A DNA stretch of 32,562 nt from Vulcanimicrobiota bacterium (GCA_019232905.1 JAFANA010000088.1:1-32562), one strand, 5' to 3'; numbered from the stretch's first letter, positions 1 through 7,683 are shown. The notes: generated by a model not told the origin, from the letters alone. Made by a program: numbers and translations.

Positions 1-1
1 T

Positions 2-814
2 ATGATCGATCGCCGCGCACCCAACGACAAGCTGCTCGCGCACGATGCGACCCTGATTGAAGAAGCGGCAGGCGGACCGGTCGACGTCGCCGTCATTTTA
101 GGCAGCGGGCTTTCTTCGGCGTTGCGCGACCGGTTCAAGCATACGTCGATCCCGTACGACACGCTCCTCGGCATGCCGGCAGCAGCATTGCGCGGCCACG
201 CGGGCGAGGCACTCGTCGGAACCTTGCAAGGCAAACGCGTTGTCGCATTTGCCGGCCGCGTGCATCTCTATCAGGGATTCTCACCGGCGCAAGTGACCGT
301 GAACGTTCGTCTCGCGGCGCAGGCCGGCGCAAAGCTTGCAATTATCACGAACGCGGCCGGGGGTATCAATGCGTCATTTACACCCGGTGACATCATGCTG
401 ATCTCCGATCAGCTGAATCTCACCGGAAAGAACCCGCTCATCGGGTGGCCGCACGAGAATCCATTCCTCGACATGGCGGATGCGTACTCCGAACGGTTGC
501 GTTCGATTGCGAAAAGCGTCGCGAAACCCGAAGCGCGTTTACGCGAAGGCGTGTATGCCGGACTCCAAGGCCCGAGCTTCGAGACACCCGCAGAAGTCGA
601 CTACCTGCGCACGATCGGCGCGGATGCCGTCGGTATGTCAACCGTGCTCGAAACCATCTTCGCGCGCTTCATCGGCATGGGCGTCCTCGGCATCAGTCTC
701 GTCACCAACGCCGCCGGCGCCAAAAACACCAACCACACCGACGTCACCGCCATCGGCCACGAACGCGGCCCGGCAATAGCCGACCTAATCGGCGACTTCC
801 TCGCGAAACTCTAG
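2..814 (+). CDS. punA: Purine nucleoside phosphorylase (trimeric, 6-oxopurine type)
   Basis: A cytosolic purine-salvage enzyme that splits (deoxy)inosine or (deoxy)guanosine with phosphate into the base and (deoxy)ribose-1-phosphate. The 270-residue length is normal for the trimeric family. Visible signatures are the phosphate-binding VILGSGL near residue 32, RVHLYQG near 86, ITNAAGGIN near 116, the GLQGPSFETPAE loop (base-binding Glu) near 190, and VGMSTVLET followed by VTNAAGAKN, whose Asn is the family's purine-binding residue. The ATG lies at the very edge of the window, so a longer N-terminus or upstream operon partners cannot be excluded, but the distance to VILGSGL is typical. The TAG stop sits in a CTAG tetramer shared with the stop of the convergent downstream gene. 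The family call is secure; the substrate preference is inferred from the Glu/Asn pair. Confidence 0.95.
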   Translation: MIDRRAPNDKLLAHDATLIEEAAGGPVDVAVILGSGLSSALRDRFKHTSIPYDTLLGMPAAALRGHAGEALVGTLQGKRVVAFAGRVHLYQGFSPAQVTVNVRLAAQAGAKLAIITNAAGGINASFTPGDIMLISDQLNLTGKNPLIGWPHENPFLDMADAYSERLRSIAKSVAKPEARLREGVYAGLQGPSFETPAEVDYLRTIGADAVGMSTVLETIFARFIGMGVLGISLVTNAAGAKNTNHTDVTAIGHERGPAIADLIGDFLAKL

Positions 815-2310
815 ATCCACGACGGCAGCCACATGCGGGCCATGCGTTGGTCGCTGGTGATCGTTACGCCGGCGTAGATCGGATAGAAATAGATGAATGC
901 GAGCGCGACGATCGCAAGATAGCCGATCGCGATCGTTAGTGCGGCCGTGCGGTGTGAATCTTTCCATCGATTCCAAATCCACATCACGGCAATCGCGTTG
1001 CAGATTGCGACCAGCGGAATATCAACATAGAAGTGATAAATCCACGCGATGCGCGGCGAACGCGCCCAGGGAAGCCACTGCAAAAGATACGCGAGTACGA
1101 CTAAACCGTAGCCGCGATTGCGCTCGCGCCACGCCAAGTATCCGGCAAACGGCACCGCGATAAGACCCGGCCACAACAGCAGCGGATTCGGCAACGAATA
1201 GATCATCGCCGCGGTACCGACGCCGTTGTGCGATCCGTACACGGCATAGTACAGCACGGGCCGCAAGTCGAGCGGCCAGGTCCACCAGAGCGACGCATAG
1301 GGATGCGACGCGACGAGATGCGCGTGATACATGTACGCGCCGACCTGCATATCGATAACGTTCGTGAGCGTATACGGCCGCGGCGCGAGCGTCACGAGAT
1401 CGCGCAACCCGACAAAATGCGGGATATACGCGAGCGTGTAAACGATCGCAATGGCCGCTAACGATACAGCGACAACCGTGTCGACCGGAAACGGCGACGG
1501 GCGGCGCTCCATCCACGCGCGCACCGTGGCATACGCAATGACGACCGACGCAACGCCGTACGCCATGACGCCGTACCACTTGCTCGCGACGAGCAGCGCA
1601 CCGGAGAAAGCAAAGAACAGCAGCCAACCCGTGCCCGCAGGGCGCGAACGAATCAGCCGGTACGTGCCGTAAAGACCCGCGGCGACTGCAATCGTCACGA
1701 CGATCCGTGCGTAGATCGCCTCATGCGCGAACCGCACCGCAACGAATCCCGCCGCAAGCACGAGCGCGATCGCGGCGGCCGCAACGTTCATCAGCACTTC
1801 GTTGCGCGCGACGCGCCGCGCAGGTGCGGCGATAATTGCATCCCAGTAGCGAATGAACCCATAGAGCGTTGCCAGCGAGAAACAGACGACGTACGTTTCC
1901 GGCGTCGCAATACGCGACTGCACGAAATGCATGCCGTCCAAGCCGAAGAGCACCGCGGCGTACGTCGCAAACGTCGTGGAACGAAGCACGCGCCGCGCAA
2001 GTACGAACGCCAGAACGACGGCAACGGCTCCCGCGACGACGCCTAAAAAGCGCCACCCGTGCGAATTGTCGCCCGCAGGCAAACCGCCGAAGAGCACCAC
2101 CGAGAGCGTGATGAGGAGTTTCGTGACGGGCGGGTGCGTGCTCTCGTAAATGTAGCGGCGCTGCAAATACTCTTCGGCCGCACGCGCAAAGTAGACCTCA
2201 TCGAAGATCTTCTCCGGCGGAAACCAATAATTGATGAAGAGCAGCACGAACGAGCCGATGCCCAATGCAAGCGCAATAACGGCGTCGCGCGACCTGATAA
2301 GAAGCGCCAT
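811..2310 (-). CDS. Dolichyl-phosphate-mannose-protein mannosyltransferase family (GT39-like) membrane protein
   Basis: A 499-residue polytopic membrane protein. The N-terminal hydrophobic helix is followed by FDEVYFARAAEEYL and STHPPVTKLLI, the acidic first-loop motif and HPP-K motif typical of protein O-mannosyltransferases (PMT/GT39). About ten more hydrophobic segments follow, and there is a Trp-rich stretch (WWTWPLDLRPV) near residue 340. By family knowledge it would move a sugar from a polyprenyl-phosphate donor to secreted proteins on the outer face of the cytoplasmic membrane. The start ATG has no clear Shine-Dalgarno, and a 12-bp palindrome lies 18 bases upstream. Its stop codon shares CTAG with the convergent nucleoside phosphorylase. 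Its substrate is unknown; a related lipid-glycan glycosyltransferase is the alternative. Confidence 0.9.
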   Translation of the reverse strand: MALLIRSRDAVIALALGIGSFVLLFINYWFPPEKIFDEVYFARAAEEYLQRRYIYESTHPPVTKLLITLSVVLFGGLPAGDNSHGWRFLGVVAGAVAVVLAFVLARRVLRSTTFATYAAVLFGLDGMHFVQSRIATPETYVVCFSLATLYGFIRYWDAIIAAPARRVARNEVLMNVAAAAIALVLAAGFVAVRFAHEAIYARIVVTIAVAAGLYGTYRLIRSRPAGTGWLLFFAFSGALLVASKWYGVMAYGVASVVIAYATVRAWMERRPSPFPVDTVVAVSLAAIAIVYTLAYIPHFVGLRDLVTLAPRPYTLTNVIDMQVGAYMYHAHLVASHPYASLWWTWPLDLRPVLYYAVYGSHNGVGTAAMIYSLPNPLLLWPGLIAVPFAGYLAWRERNRGYGLVVLAYLLQWLPWARSPRIAWIYHFYVDIPLVAICNAIAVMWIWNRWKDSHRTAALTIAIGYLAIVALAFIYFYPIYAGVTITSDQRMARMWLPSWI

Positions 2311-2328
2311 CGCGTTGGTTTATTCGCT

Positions 2329-2340
2329 TTGGCGCGCCAA
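2329..2340. promoter_or_regulatory. Perfect 12-bp palindrome between divergent genes
   Basis: TTGGCGCGCCAA is a perfect palindrome in the 131-base gap between the divergent mannosyltransferase (start 2310) and lipoprotein (start 2442). Its position suits an operator, but no regulator can be named and a short GC-rich palindrome may be chance. An A/T-rich stretch (AAAATTATATG) just to its right could hold a promoter -10 for the plus-strand gene. Confidence 0.25.
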
Positions 2341-2441
2341 GCACATCTCCAGAAAATTATATGTGTTAAGTGCACCTATTTTCCGTCTTAGGAAATGTTA
2401 AGCTCCCGTTACCAGCAATACCAGTCTGTGGAGGACACTGC

Positions 2442-3392
2442 TTGAACTTCTCGGTACGTCTCGTGCCGGCCGCCGTCGCGGCCGCACTTCTCGCCGCGTG
2501 TAGCGGCGGCAATGGTGCAACATCTCTTCCTCAAGCACCGCAAGGCGGCATAACGCCGCAGACGGCCACCACGACGCGCACGAGCGCCTACAGCGTCGTA
2601 GAGAACGGCGCCGCGATCAGCGGAACGCACATCATGCCTTCGCTCCAAAACCGCACGCTTCGCGCGCTCGCACAAGTGAAGAGTGCCGGTACCAACAACC
2701 TGAATTACTACGGTGGACCGGTCCAACAGAACGCGAAAATCTACCTCGTGTTCTGGAAGTTCGGATCGAACGATCCATACGGCGAGCAGTCCCGCATCAC
2801 GAGCTTCGTGCAGGGTCTCAACGGGAGCCAATGGACGAGCACGCTCACACAGTACTACGATGGCGCCGGACACATTTCGAACGACATCGCCTATGTGAAC
2901 ACGTGGAACGATAATACGAACAGCATCCCTTCACGTCCCACGCAGAGCAGCGTCGCGGCGGAAGCGGCTCGCGCCGCCGCCCACTTCGGCGATTACTCGG
3001 TCAACGCGATGTATTTCGTCGCGCTCGAGAAGGGCCACGATCCCTCCGGGTTCGCAACGCAATGGTGCGCATTCCACAGCACCACGAGCGCGAGCGGATC
3101 GACCATTGCCTACACCGACTTCCCGTATCAATCGGATGCGGGTGCCAGCTGCGGCGAAAACTCAGTCAACGGCGGCTCGGGCGGCATACTTGACGGCGTA
3201 ACGATCGTCGGTGGCCACGAGATCGCCGAAGGCGTAACGGATCCGCAAGCGGGTAACGGCTGGCTGGATTCCAGCGGCAGCGAGATCGGCGATAAGTGCG
3301 CATGGACGAACCTGCAGAACACCTCGTTCTCGACGGGGACGTTCCCGACGCAACCACTCTGGAGCAACGCCGCCGGCGGCTGCGTGCAATAA
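2442..3392 (+). CDS. Exported lipoprotein with HExxE motif (putative metalloprotease-like)
   Basis: A TTG start at 2442 is preferred over the upstream ATG at 2370. GGAGGA at 2430-2435 lies six bases before it, and the resulting N-terminus NFSVRLVPAAVAAALLAAC is a textbook lipoprotein signal with lipobox LAAC followed by SGGNG. The mature protein has GGPVQQNAKIYLVFWKFG near residue 90 (numbered from the TTG), which recalls secreted exordium-like/phosphate-induced proteins, and later GGHEIAEGVTDP followed by GWLDSSGSEIGDKCAW. The HEIAE motif with a downstream conserved acidic/Cys segment suggests a metal site. No specific substrate is recognised. It converges on the 103-residue ORF with only seven bases between stops; hairpins just beyond could terminate it. 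The protein is clearly exported; protease activity is inference. Confidence 0.85.
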   Translation: MNFSVRLVPAAVAAALLAACSGGNGATSLPQAPQGGITPQTATTTRTSAYSVVENGAAISGTHIMPSLQNRTLRALAQVKSAGTNNLNYYGGPVQQNAKIYLVFWKFGSNDPYGEQSRITSFVQGLNGSQWTSTLTQYYDGAGHISNDIAYVNTWNDNTNSIPSRPTQSSVAAEAARAAAHFGDYSVNAMYFVALEKGHDPSGFATQWCAFHSTTSASGSTIAYTDFPYQSDAGASCGENSVNGGSGGILDGVTIVGGHEIAEGVTDPQAGNGWLDSSGSEIGDKCAWTNLQNTSFSTGTFPTQPLWSNAAGGCVQ

Positions 3393-3399
3393 CGCAGCG

Positions 3400-3711
3400 C
3401 TACTCGATTCGGTAACTCCCGCTCGGGTCAATCGACACGCGGGAGTTACCGACGAGGACGCTTCGCACACGGTGGTCCCAGAACGTCAGAATCTTGATGA
3501 CCACCGGCTTAAGGCGCGCGAGCAATTCGCGCGCCTTATTTGATACCGAGAGGGTATCTTTGACCCACTGCGGGTGATCGCGCGGCAAAAGGGCTGTATC
3601 CAGGTCGACGTCGGGGACCGCCGGGACAATCGGCTGCGTTTCGACGGTCTGCCGATCGCGGATCGAGGAACTCGGCTCCCGCCGTGCATCGGAATCAACG
3701 CGCGGCAGCAT
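3400..3711 (-). CDS. Small hypothetical protein downstream of the FliA-type sigma factor
   Basis: A 103-residue ORF whose ATG overlaps the 3' end of the sigma-factor gene by 17 bases, consistent with translational coupling. Third codon positions are GC-rich like its neighbours, which favours a real gene. There is no signal peptide, and the N-terminal 35 residues look disordered. The segment SVSNKARELLARLKPV is helical and weakly recalls the central part of FlgM anti-sigma factors, which would suit the position next to FliA. However, that very segment is encoded by a perfect DNA palindrome, and no full FlgM pattern is seen. Three hairpins fall inside the ORF. It may instead be a small structural protein or partly an untranslated terminator region. 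Confidence 0.5.
   Translation of the reverse strand: MLPRVDSDARREPSSSIRDRQTVETQPIVPAVPDVDLDTALLPRDHPQWVKDTLSVSNKARELLARLKPVVIKILTFWDHRVRSVLVGNSRVSIDPSGSYRIE
3411..3450. terminator. Perfect 12-bp inverted repeat, 16-base loop
   Basis: GGTAACTCCCGC at 3411-3422 is exactly mirrored by GCGGGAGTTACC at 3439-3450. It begins 18 bases after the stop of the plus-strand lipoprotein gene, so it can act as that gene's transcription terminator. There is no T-run behind it, so Rho-independent function is uncertain. It also lies in the last codons of the opposite-strand ORF. Confidence 0.5.
3510..3538 (+). terminator. Strong terminator-like hairpin with TTATTT tail
   Basis: TAAGGCGCGCGA and TCGCGCGCCTTA form a perfect 12-bp stem with a five-base GCAAT loop, followed on the plus strand by TTATTTG. 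This resembles an intrinsic terminator for the plus-strand transcript coming from 2442. It lies inside the 103-residue minus-strand ORF. Confidence 0.55.
3542..3558. repeat. Short inverted repeat
   Basis: GATACC, loop GAGAG, GGTATC: a six-bp perfect stem placed three bases after the stronger hairpin, the third of a row of three inverted repeats in 150 bases. Function is unknown. Confidence 0.35.
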
Positions 3712-4372
3712 GAACGGTGTTCCGAAGTTTTATCAGCGCCGCGATATGTAATTGCGATGCTCGTTGCGGCGAAATACGCATTCGTGCGCCGATATCGCGC
3801 AGCGAGTGGTCGCGGAAGTAATGCTCCTGCATGAGTTCTCGCTGACGCGGCGGTAGGCGGTCGAGTAGGGCCTGCGTGTCTTTCGACGCCTCGCGCTCCA
3901 TGATGATCGAGGCCGGATCGGTGCTCCAGTCGTTCGGCACATGTTCGCCCTCGGGAAGCGGCGCGTCAATCGAGAGGGGCACGCCGCGATGCGCGGCAAG
4001 CGAAGCTCGCGCGAATCCGGGCCGTAACGATTCCATCTCGACGTTTCCGGGCACGCTGCCGCGTTCCACGGCAATGCGATAGCGCTCGCTCTCTCCGTCG
4101 CGCAAGGTGCGCCGCGCACGCTCGGACACCGGATCCATACGCCGGATTCCGTTGAGCATCGCGCCCGCAATGAGTTGACGCGCATACTGCTCGAGCGACG
4201 GACCGCGGAGCGGATCGAAACAATCGACCGCGCGAATGAGGCCGATGCTTCCGTCGCCCACGAGATCGTCAACGTCGACGCTCGGAACCAATCGATGAAT
4301 GCGTCGCGCGATACGTTTCACGAGCGGGAAATACCGGCGAATCTGTGCTTCCCGATCGAGAGCGTCATCCAT
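3695..4372 (-). CDS. fliA: FliA-type (sigma-28) RNA polymerase sigma factor
   Basis: A 225-residue sigma-70-family protein. Region 2 is seen as YFPLVKRIARRIHRLVPSV, DVDDLVGDGSIGLIRAVDCFDP and GAMLNGIRRMDPVSERARR (residues about 14-90); the last motif is the region 2.4/3 signature of flagellar/WhiG-type sigma factors. Region 4 is LPPRQRELMQEHYFRDHSLRDIGARM followed by a helix-turn-helix (residues about 165-220). The central part is less conserved than in classical FliA. It should direct RNA polymerase to late flagellar and chemotaxis promoters. Its ATG overlaps the stop of the 52-residue flgJ-like gene by eight bases and its 3' end overlaps the next ORF by 17, so the three form a tight operon. 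A general stress-type sigma of the same clade is the alternative. Confidence 0.85.
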   Translation of the reverse strand: MDDALDREAQIRRYFPLVKRIARRIHRLVPSVDVDDLVGDGSIGLIRAVDCFDPLRGPSLEQYARQLIAGAMLNGIRRMDPVSERARRTLRDGESERYRIAVERGSVPGNVEMESLRPGFARASLAAHRGVPLSIDAPLPEGEHVPNDWSTDPASIIMEREASKDTQALLDRLPPRQRELMQEHYFRDHSLRDIGARMRISPQRASQLHIAALIKLRNTVHAAAR

Positions 4373-4523
4373 GACGGCTCTCCATCGACGTCATCAGCGT
4401 TTGCGCGAACGTTTCTACGCAATACTCTCCGGCCGGACCGGCCGCTTCGGCGAGCGGACGCAATGTCTGTGCGAAGAGCATCGCCTGCAACGTCGTCTGT
4501 GCGACGCGTAGCTCGTTATCCAC
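4365..4523 (-). CDS. Small FlgJ-like rod-binding protein (52 residues)
   Basis: A GTG-initiated short gene whose TGA overlaps the sigma-factor ATG (ATGGATGA, eight shared bases). An in-frame TAG three codons before the last pre-start codon closes the frame upstream, and GGTAGG serves as a weak ribosome site. The product contains LQAMLFAQTLRPLAEA then GPAGEYCVETFAQTL, which resembles the compact N-terminal rod-binding domain of FlgJ (a helix with ML-x-Q-x-L-[RK]-P, a G-x-G linker, then a second helix). It lacks any peptidoglycan hydrolase domain, as is usual outside gamma- and beta-proteobacteria. Position directly ahead of fliA supports a flagellar role. The gene is plausible from coupling and composition; the FlgJ assignment rests on pattern only. 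Confidence 0.55.
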   Translation of the reverse strand: MDNELRVAQTTLQAMLFAQTLRPLAEAAGPAGEYCVETFAQTLMTSMESRHG

Positions 4524-4579
4524 ACGTCGAACCTACCAGCGGATTATTGCCGGATTGTCACGCGCCGGTTATACCGATT

Positions 4580-5647
4580 CTACTCACCGTCAAAGTAGTC
4601 GAGCTGTGGCGCGTTGCGCACCATCCAGCGCACTTGCGGTGTTGCAATGAGGACTTTCTCGGACTCCGGATAGTAGCAGACCGCGTCGGCCATATTTTGC
4701 CCCAAAAGCAGAATCATCGCTTCGACGGAACTCTCGTTGAGCACCTGATGCGCGTGATCCGGGCCGACGGGAAACGCGATAAAATCGCCTTTACGGCATT
4801 GAAGTGTTTCGCGCACGGTGCGAATGCTCGGCGTTCCCTCGAGAACGACGAACAGTTCTTCTTCGCTGAATTCCGCATGGACGGGGCAAAAGCGCGCCCC
4901 GGGCGGCAACTTCACGACTTGATAGCCGAGCCGTTCCGCGCCGATGAAATACCCGACTTCACCATCACTCGACCGGTACTTTCCGTTTCCGTCCTCGGAG
5001 TATTCGTAGCGCAACTCGTCAAGGTTAATACGATTGACGGCGATACCGGCGCGCTTGAACAACAGCGTACCGATCGCGCGCGTTGCGCCGCTCCAAAGCG
5101 ACGTTCCATCGCCGACAAGCAACACGTCAGGTTGAAGTGCCCAGACGCGTCGCAATCCGAGTGCGGCTTGCACGACGTCGCCATATTTCTCGTCGGGCAG
5201 CAACGACAACGAACCGGCTGGCGCGCCGATAATGGCATCGCCGACCAGGACCGTACGCAGCTTGGGAATGTGAATCGCAAACTCACCCGGCGTTTTCTGA
5301 TGATTCAGCGCGACAGCATTTGCGCCAGGAAAGAGTTGTTCGCCGTCATTTACTGTGCGGTCCACCGGAAGCCCCAACAGGGGAGCCTCGACGGCCGACG
5401 TGACGACGCGCGCGCGGAACAGTTCGCGCAGCGCCGCCGTTTCGCGCAGATGGTCGCGGTTGGTCACGACGATTTCGGCAATTCCGCCGAGCGCCGTGAT
5501 TTGCTCTATGTCGTCGGACTCGAGCGCAACCGGATCGACAGCGATGTTTCCTTGCGCCGATACGAAGAGGTAACTATTGAAATACATCTTACGATCGGGC
5601 TGCCACCGCGACCACGTGTACGCATTTGGAATCGCAAGCTCTTGCAT
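4580..5647 (-). CDS. Degenerate metallo-beta-lactamase fold fused to a cupin
   Basis: A 355-residue two-domain protein with no signal peptide. Residues 1-215 follow a metallo-beta-lactamase-fold pattern, but the metal motif HxHxDH is reduced to VTNRDHLRE, the TPGH histidine is replaced (TPGEFAIHIP), and the late histidine loop reads GDG; only GDAI retains its Asp. Hydrolase activity is therefore unlikely. Residues about 235-330 are a cupin: LPPGARFCPVHAEFSEEELFVVLEG (first motif) and GDFIAFPVGPDHAHQVLN (second motif), with His/Glu residues suited to a metal site. The fusion may be a sensor or isomerase-like enzyme; the substrate is unknown. It follows the HAF-repeat gene by 27 bases on the same strand, and a small hairpin covers the region just before its start. 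Confidence 0.85.
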   Translation of the reverse strand: MQELAIPNAYTWSRWQPDRKMYFNSYLFVSAQGNIAVDPVALESDDIEQITALGGIAEIVVTNRDHLRETAALRELFRARVVTSAVEAPLLGLPVDRTVNDGEQLFPGANAVALNHQKTPGEFAIHIPKLRTVLVGDAIIGAPAGSLSLLPDEKYGDVVQAALGLRRVWALQPDVLLVGDGTSLWSGATRAIGTLLFKRAGIAVNRINLDELRYEYSEDGNGKYRSSDGEVGYFIGAERLGYQVVKLPPGARFCPVHAEFSEEELFVVLEGTPSIRTVRETLQCRKGDFIAFPVGPDHAHQVLNESSVEAMILLLGQNMADAVCYYPESEKVLIATPQVRWMVRNAPQLDYFDGE

Positions 5648-5649
5648 AG

Positions 5650-5666
5650 GCGCCGCAATTCGGCGC
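5650..5666 (-). promoter_or_regulatory. Hairpin over the translation-initiation region
   Basis: GCGCCG, loop AATTG, CGGCGC on the minus strand lies between the HAF-gene stop and the ATG of the MBL/cupin gene, three bases before the start. No Shine-Dalgarno is visible, so this six-bp stem may limit initiation. Chance is possible in GC-rich DNA. Confidence 0.25.
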
Positions 5667-5674
5667 AGCCGTTA

Positions 5675-6877
5675 TTAATGCATGGGTGTCAACAGGACGG
5701 CGTGCTCAACGCCCTTTGGGTAGCCGCCCTTGTAGGCGATGCCGGCGATTTGCCCATGGTTGTTGATGTAAGCCGCAATGATCACGTCCCAGTCCTTCGC
5801 GACGCTCGCCGGGAGAAGGGTGTTGACTTCAATCGTCCTGCCGCCGCAATAGATGAAGCCCCGGGGATCGACCGGCAAAACTCGCGGCGGACCGATTATT
5901 CCGCCGCCCGCGGCCATCCATCCGACGACCGTGCCCGCGTCGTTGATACCGTCGGCTGCGCCGTTGGCCGCCTTATCTCCGGGGAAGAACGGCGTTCCGA
6001 TATCGGTCACCTTACCGTCGTGATACAGGAACGGATGGAACGACTTCTTCGTCGGCCCTACCGAGAGCCGGCCCGCGATGTCACCACGATCGTTGATCCC
6101 GAATCCGAAATTGAGCCAATTCGGATTCGGCGGCGCCACAACCACTCGGAACGGCGGACACGTCATCACCGCCGTCCCACCGGCAGAGAGCAGCTCATCG
6201 CCGACTCCTACGCCGACATTGTTCGCGGAACGATAATATCCCAGCACCGATGAACCGCATGGAGCGATGGGTTTCCCGTCATTGTCGCTATCGAAGATGA
6301 TCGGGATGTCGACGTTCGCGTTGAACGAATCGCCGTAAACGGTTCCGTGATTGTCGAGCGCATCAACCTCTGCACCGCTATTGGGCGGCGTGATCCCGGT
6401 CCCAAAGTTCACGGCCGAAAGGTCGCTTTTCCACACGACTGCATACTGGGTAACGGCGCTCGCGGAGAAGCCGCCCGTGACGCCCTGATCGTTGATGGCG
6501 GATACGTCGGCTGTTTGCCCTTTGCCCAGCGGCGGCAAGACATGCAGTGCCCCGTTCCGGTAAATCAATGCGACCGGCGGTCCGCACGGAAGCTGGTTCG
6601 GCAGACCGCAACTCGGCAAGCTTGAGAGCTGCCCCCTACTCGCGTTAAGGACGACCTGGCCTTCATCGTTTAATCCAGCTACCTGAAGACCCGGCGAGCC
6701 GGGAACGCCGGTACCCAGATCCGTTAATTGGTACTCGTGCCCTACAGCCGTACCTTGTGTTATCGCAGTAACGTCTGACGGTCCTGATTGCGACGGCAAC
6801 GAACCGTTACCGCCGCTCGAACACGCGCTAACGAGAGCTACGGCCACAAACGAAAACATGACTCGGCTTGGACGCAT
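5675..6877 (-). CDS. HAF-repeat extracellular lipoprotein
   Basis: The ATG at 6877 is chosen over a GTG at 6883 because GGAGGG (6885-6890) then sits seven bases upstream. The product has 400 residues. The N-terminus MRPSRVMFSFVAVALVSAC is a lipoprotein signal (lipobox VSAC) followed by SSGGNGS. The body holds repeated HAF-type motifs in which a short beta strand is followed by a G-I/L-N-D-x-G-x-V turn: VAGLNDEGQVVLN, SAINDQGVTGGFS, DALDNHGTVYGDS, FGINDRGDIAGRL, DGINDAGTVVGWM, and AYINNHGQIAGIA. Such proteins are secreted, probably beta-propeller-like, of unknown function. Two tandem stops (TAATAA) end the gene. It probably heads an operon with the downstream MBL/cupin gene. Confidence 0.88.
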   Translation of the reverse strand: MRPSRVMFSFVAVALVSACSSGGNGSLPSQSGPSDVTAITQGTAVGHEYQLTDLGTGVPGSPGLQVAGLNDEGQVVLNASRGQLSSLPSCGLPNQLPCGPPVALIYRNGALHVLPPLGKGQTADVSAINDQGVTGGFSASAVTQYAVVWKSDLSAVNFGTGITPPNSGAEVDALDNHGTVYGDSFNANVDIPIIFDSDNDGKPIAPCGSSVLGYYRSANNVGVGVGDELLSAGGTAVMTCPPFRVVVAPPNPNWLNFGFGINDRGDIAGRLSVGPTKKSFHPFLYHDGKVTDIGTPFFPGDKAANGAADGINDAGTVVGWMAAGGGIIGPPRVLPVDPRGFIYCGGRTIEVNTLLPASVAKDWDVIIAAYINNHGQIAGIAYKGGYPKGVEHAVLLTPMH

Positions 6878-6905
6878 TATCACACCCTCCGAACTTTGCG
6901 AATGG

Positions 6906-6921
6906 AATGAATCAATTCATT
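6906..6921. promoter_or_regulatory. Inverted repeat upstream of the HAF lipoprotein
   Basis: AATGAA, spacer TCAA, TTCATT forms a 16-base A/T-rich palindrome 29 bases ahead of the HAF-gene ATG, where an operator or promoter would lie. The rest of the 182-base gap to the TMEM175 stop shows no ORF or clear promoter hexamers. Confidence 0.25.
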
Positions 6922-7059
6922 GATCGTGCGCAGCGCTTACGCAAGAACCCATTAGCCCGGCAATACCGGCAAAAGTCCTCGCCGTTTTGTGCACATCACG
7001 ACCAACCGCACGCCGAAAGCATTGCAAATCGCGGATACATCGCGAAGTTCAGCGTGGTG

Positions 7060-7683
7060 TCACGGACTGTCGTCGAGCGGCAAGCGAGACGATTTCACGC
7101 CGCTCGGAATGGCATAAAAGAGCGCTACGAGCGCAATAATGATGATGCTAACCAACGGAGAGAAGAGAGCAACGACGGTCGCAAACGGGTACCCGAACAA
7201 GCCGACGAGATTCCAGGAGGTTATCGGTTCTGAATGTTTCCCGTGGGCTGTGAAAACAGCACGTTGCACGAACGCATAACCTAACCCGATGGCAACGTTC
7301 GTCAAGCCGTAAAACACGGCCGCGGGCCTACTAAGGTCAAGCTCCGCCAGTAGATACGTAGTGAACGGCAGAAAACAGATTACGCCTAAAAGAAACAAAT
7401 TTGATATCACCACCCTGTGCGTGATCCGGTGCGCGCGGTCGAGCAACGCATGGTGGTTGAACCACATGACCCCAATATTTGCGAATGTCGCGGCATACAC
7501 CAAGTATTGTGGCCAGATTGCAAAGAGGGCGTGAATTTGCACGGGCACCGGCGAGCTTGCGTCGACGCCGGTAGGCAGCCGAATCTCTAAAACGAGCAGC
7601 GTCATAGCTACGGGAAAGATGCCGTCACTCAGACTCTCGAATCGGCCTTTGCTCAGGGTAAGTTCACGATCAGATACTTCCAT
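7060..7683 (-). CDS. TMEM175-family (DUF1211) potassium-channel-like membrane protein
   Basis: An integral membrane protein of 207 residues from the ATG at 7683; the longer in-frame extension overlaps the preceding gene and lacks family similarity. The first helix carries the hallmark RFESLSDGIFPVAMTLLVLEIRLP (residues about 14-37), the R-F-x-x-x-S-D pore signature of bacterial TMEM175 channels, although Ala is replaced by Pro within it. Five further hydrophobic helices follow, with WFNHHALLDR between two of them as in the family. It would form a tetrameric K+-permeable channel in the cytoplasmic membrane. Its start overlaps the end of the broken kinase frame by 14 bases, so translation was probably coupled to that gene. 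Confidence 0.88.
   Translation of the reverse strand: MEVSDRELTLSKGRFESLSDGIFPVAMTLLVLEIRLPTGVDASSPVPVQIHALFAIWPQYLVYAATFANIGVMWFNHHALLDRAHRITHRVVISNLFLLGVICFLPFTTYLLAELDLSRPAAVFYGLTNVAIGLGYAFVQRAVFTAHGKHSEPITSWNLVGLFGYPFATVVALFSPLVSIIIIALVALFYAIPSGVKSSRLPLDDSP

Noticed and set aside
2370..2441. ATG at 2370 as the start of the HExxE lipoprotein
   Set aside because: It places 24 residues ahead of the lipoprotein signal and has no ribosome site, while TTG at 2442 follows GGAGGA by six bases.
4175..6253. Plus-strand open frame of 692 codons across the sigma, MBL/cupin and HAF genes
   Set aside because: It runs antisense to three genes with clear family motifs, and its translation is Arg-rich with no recognisable domain.
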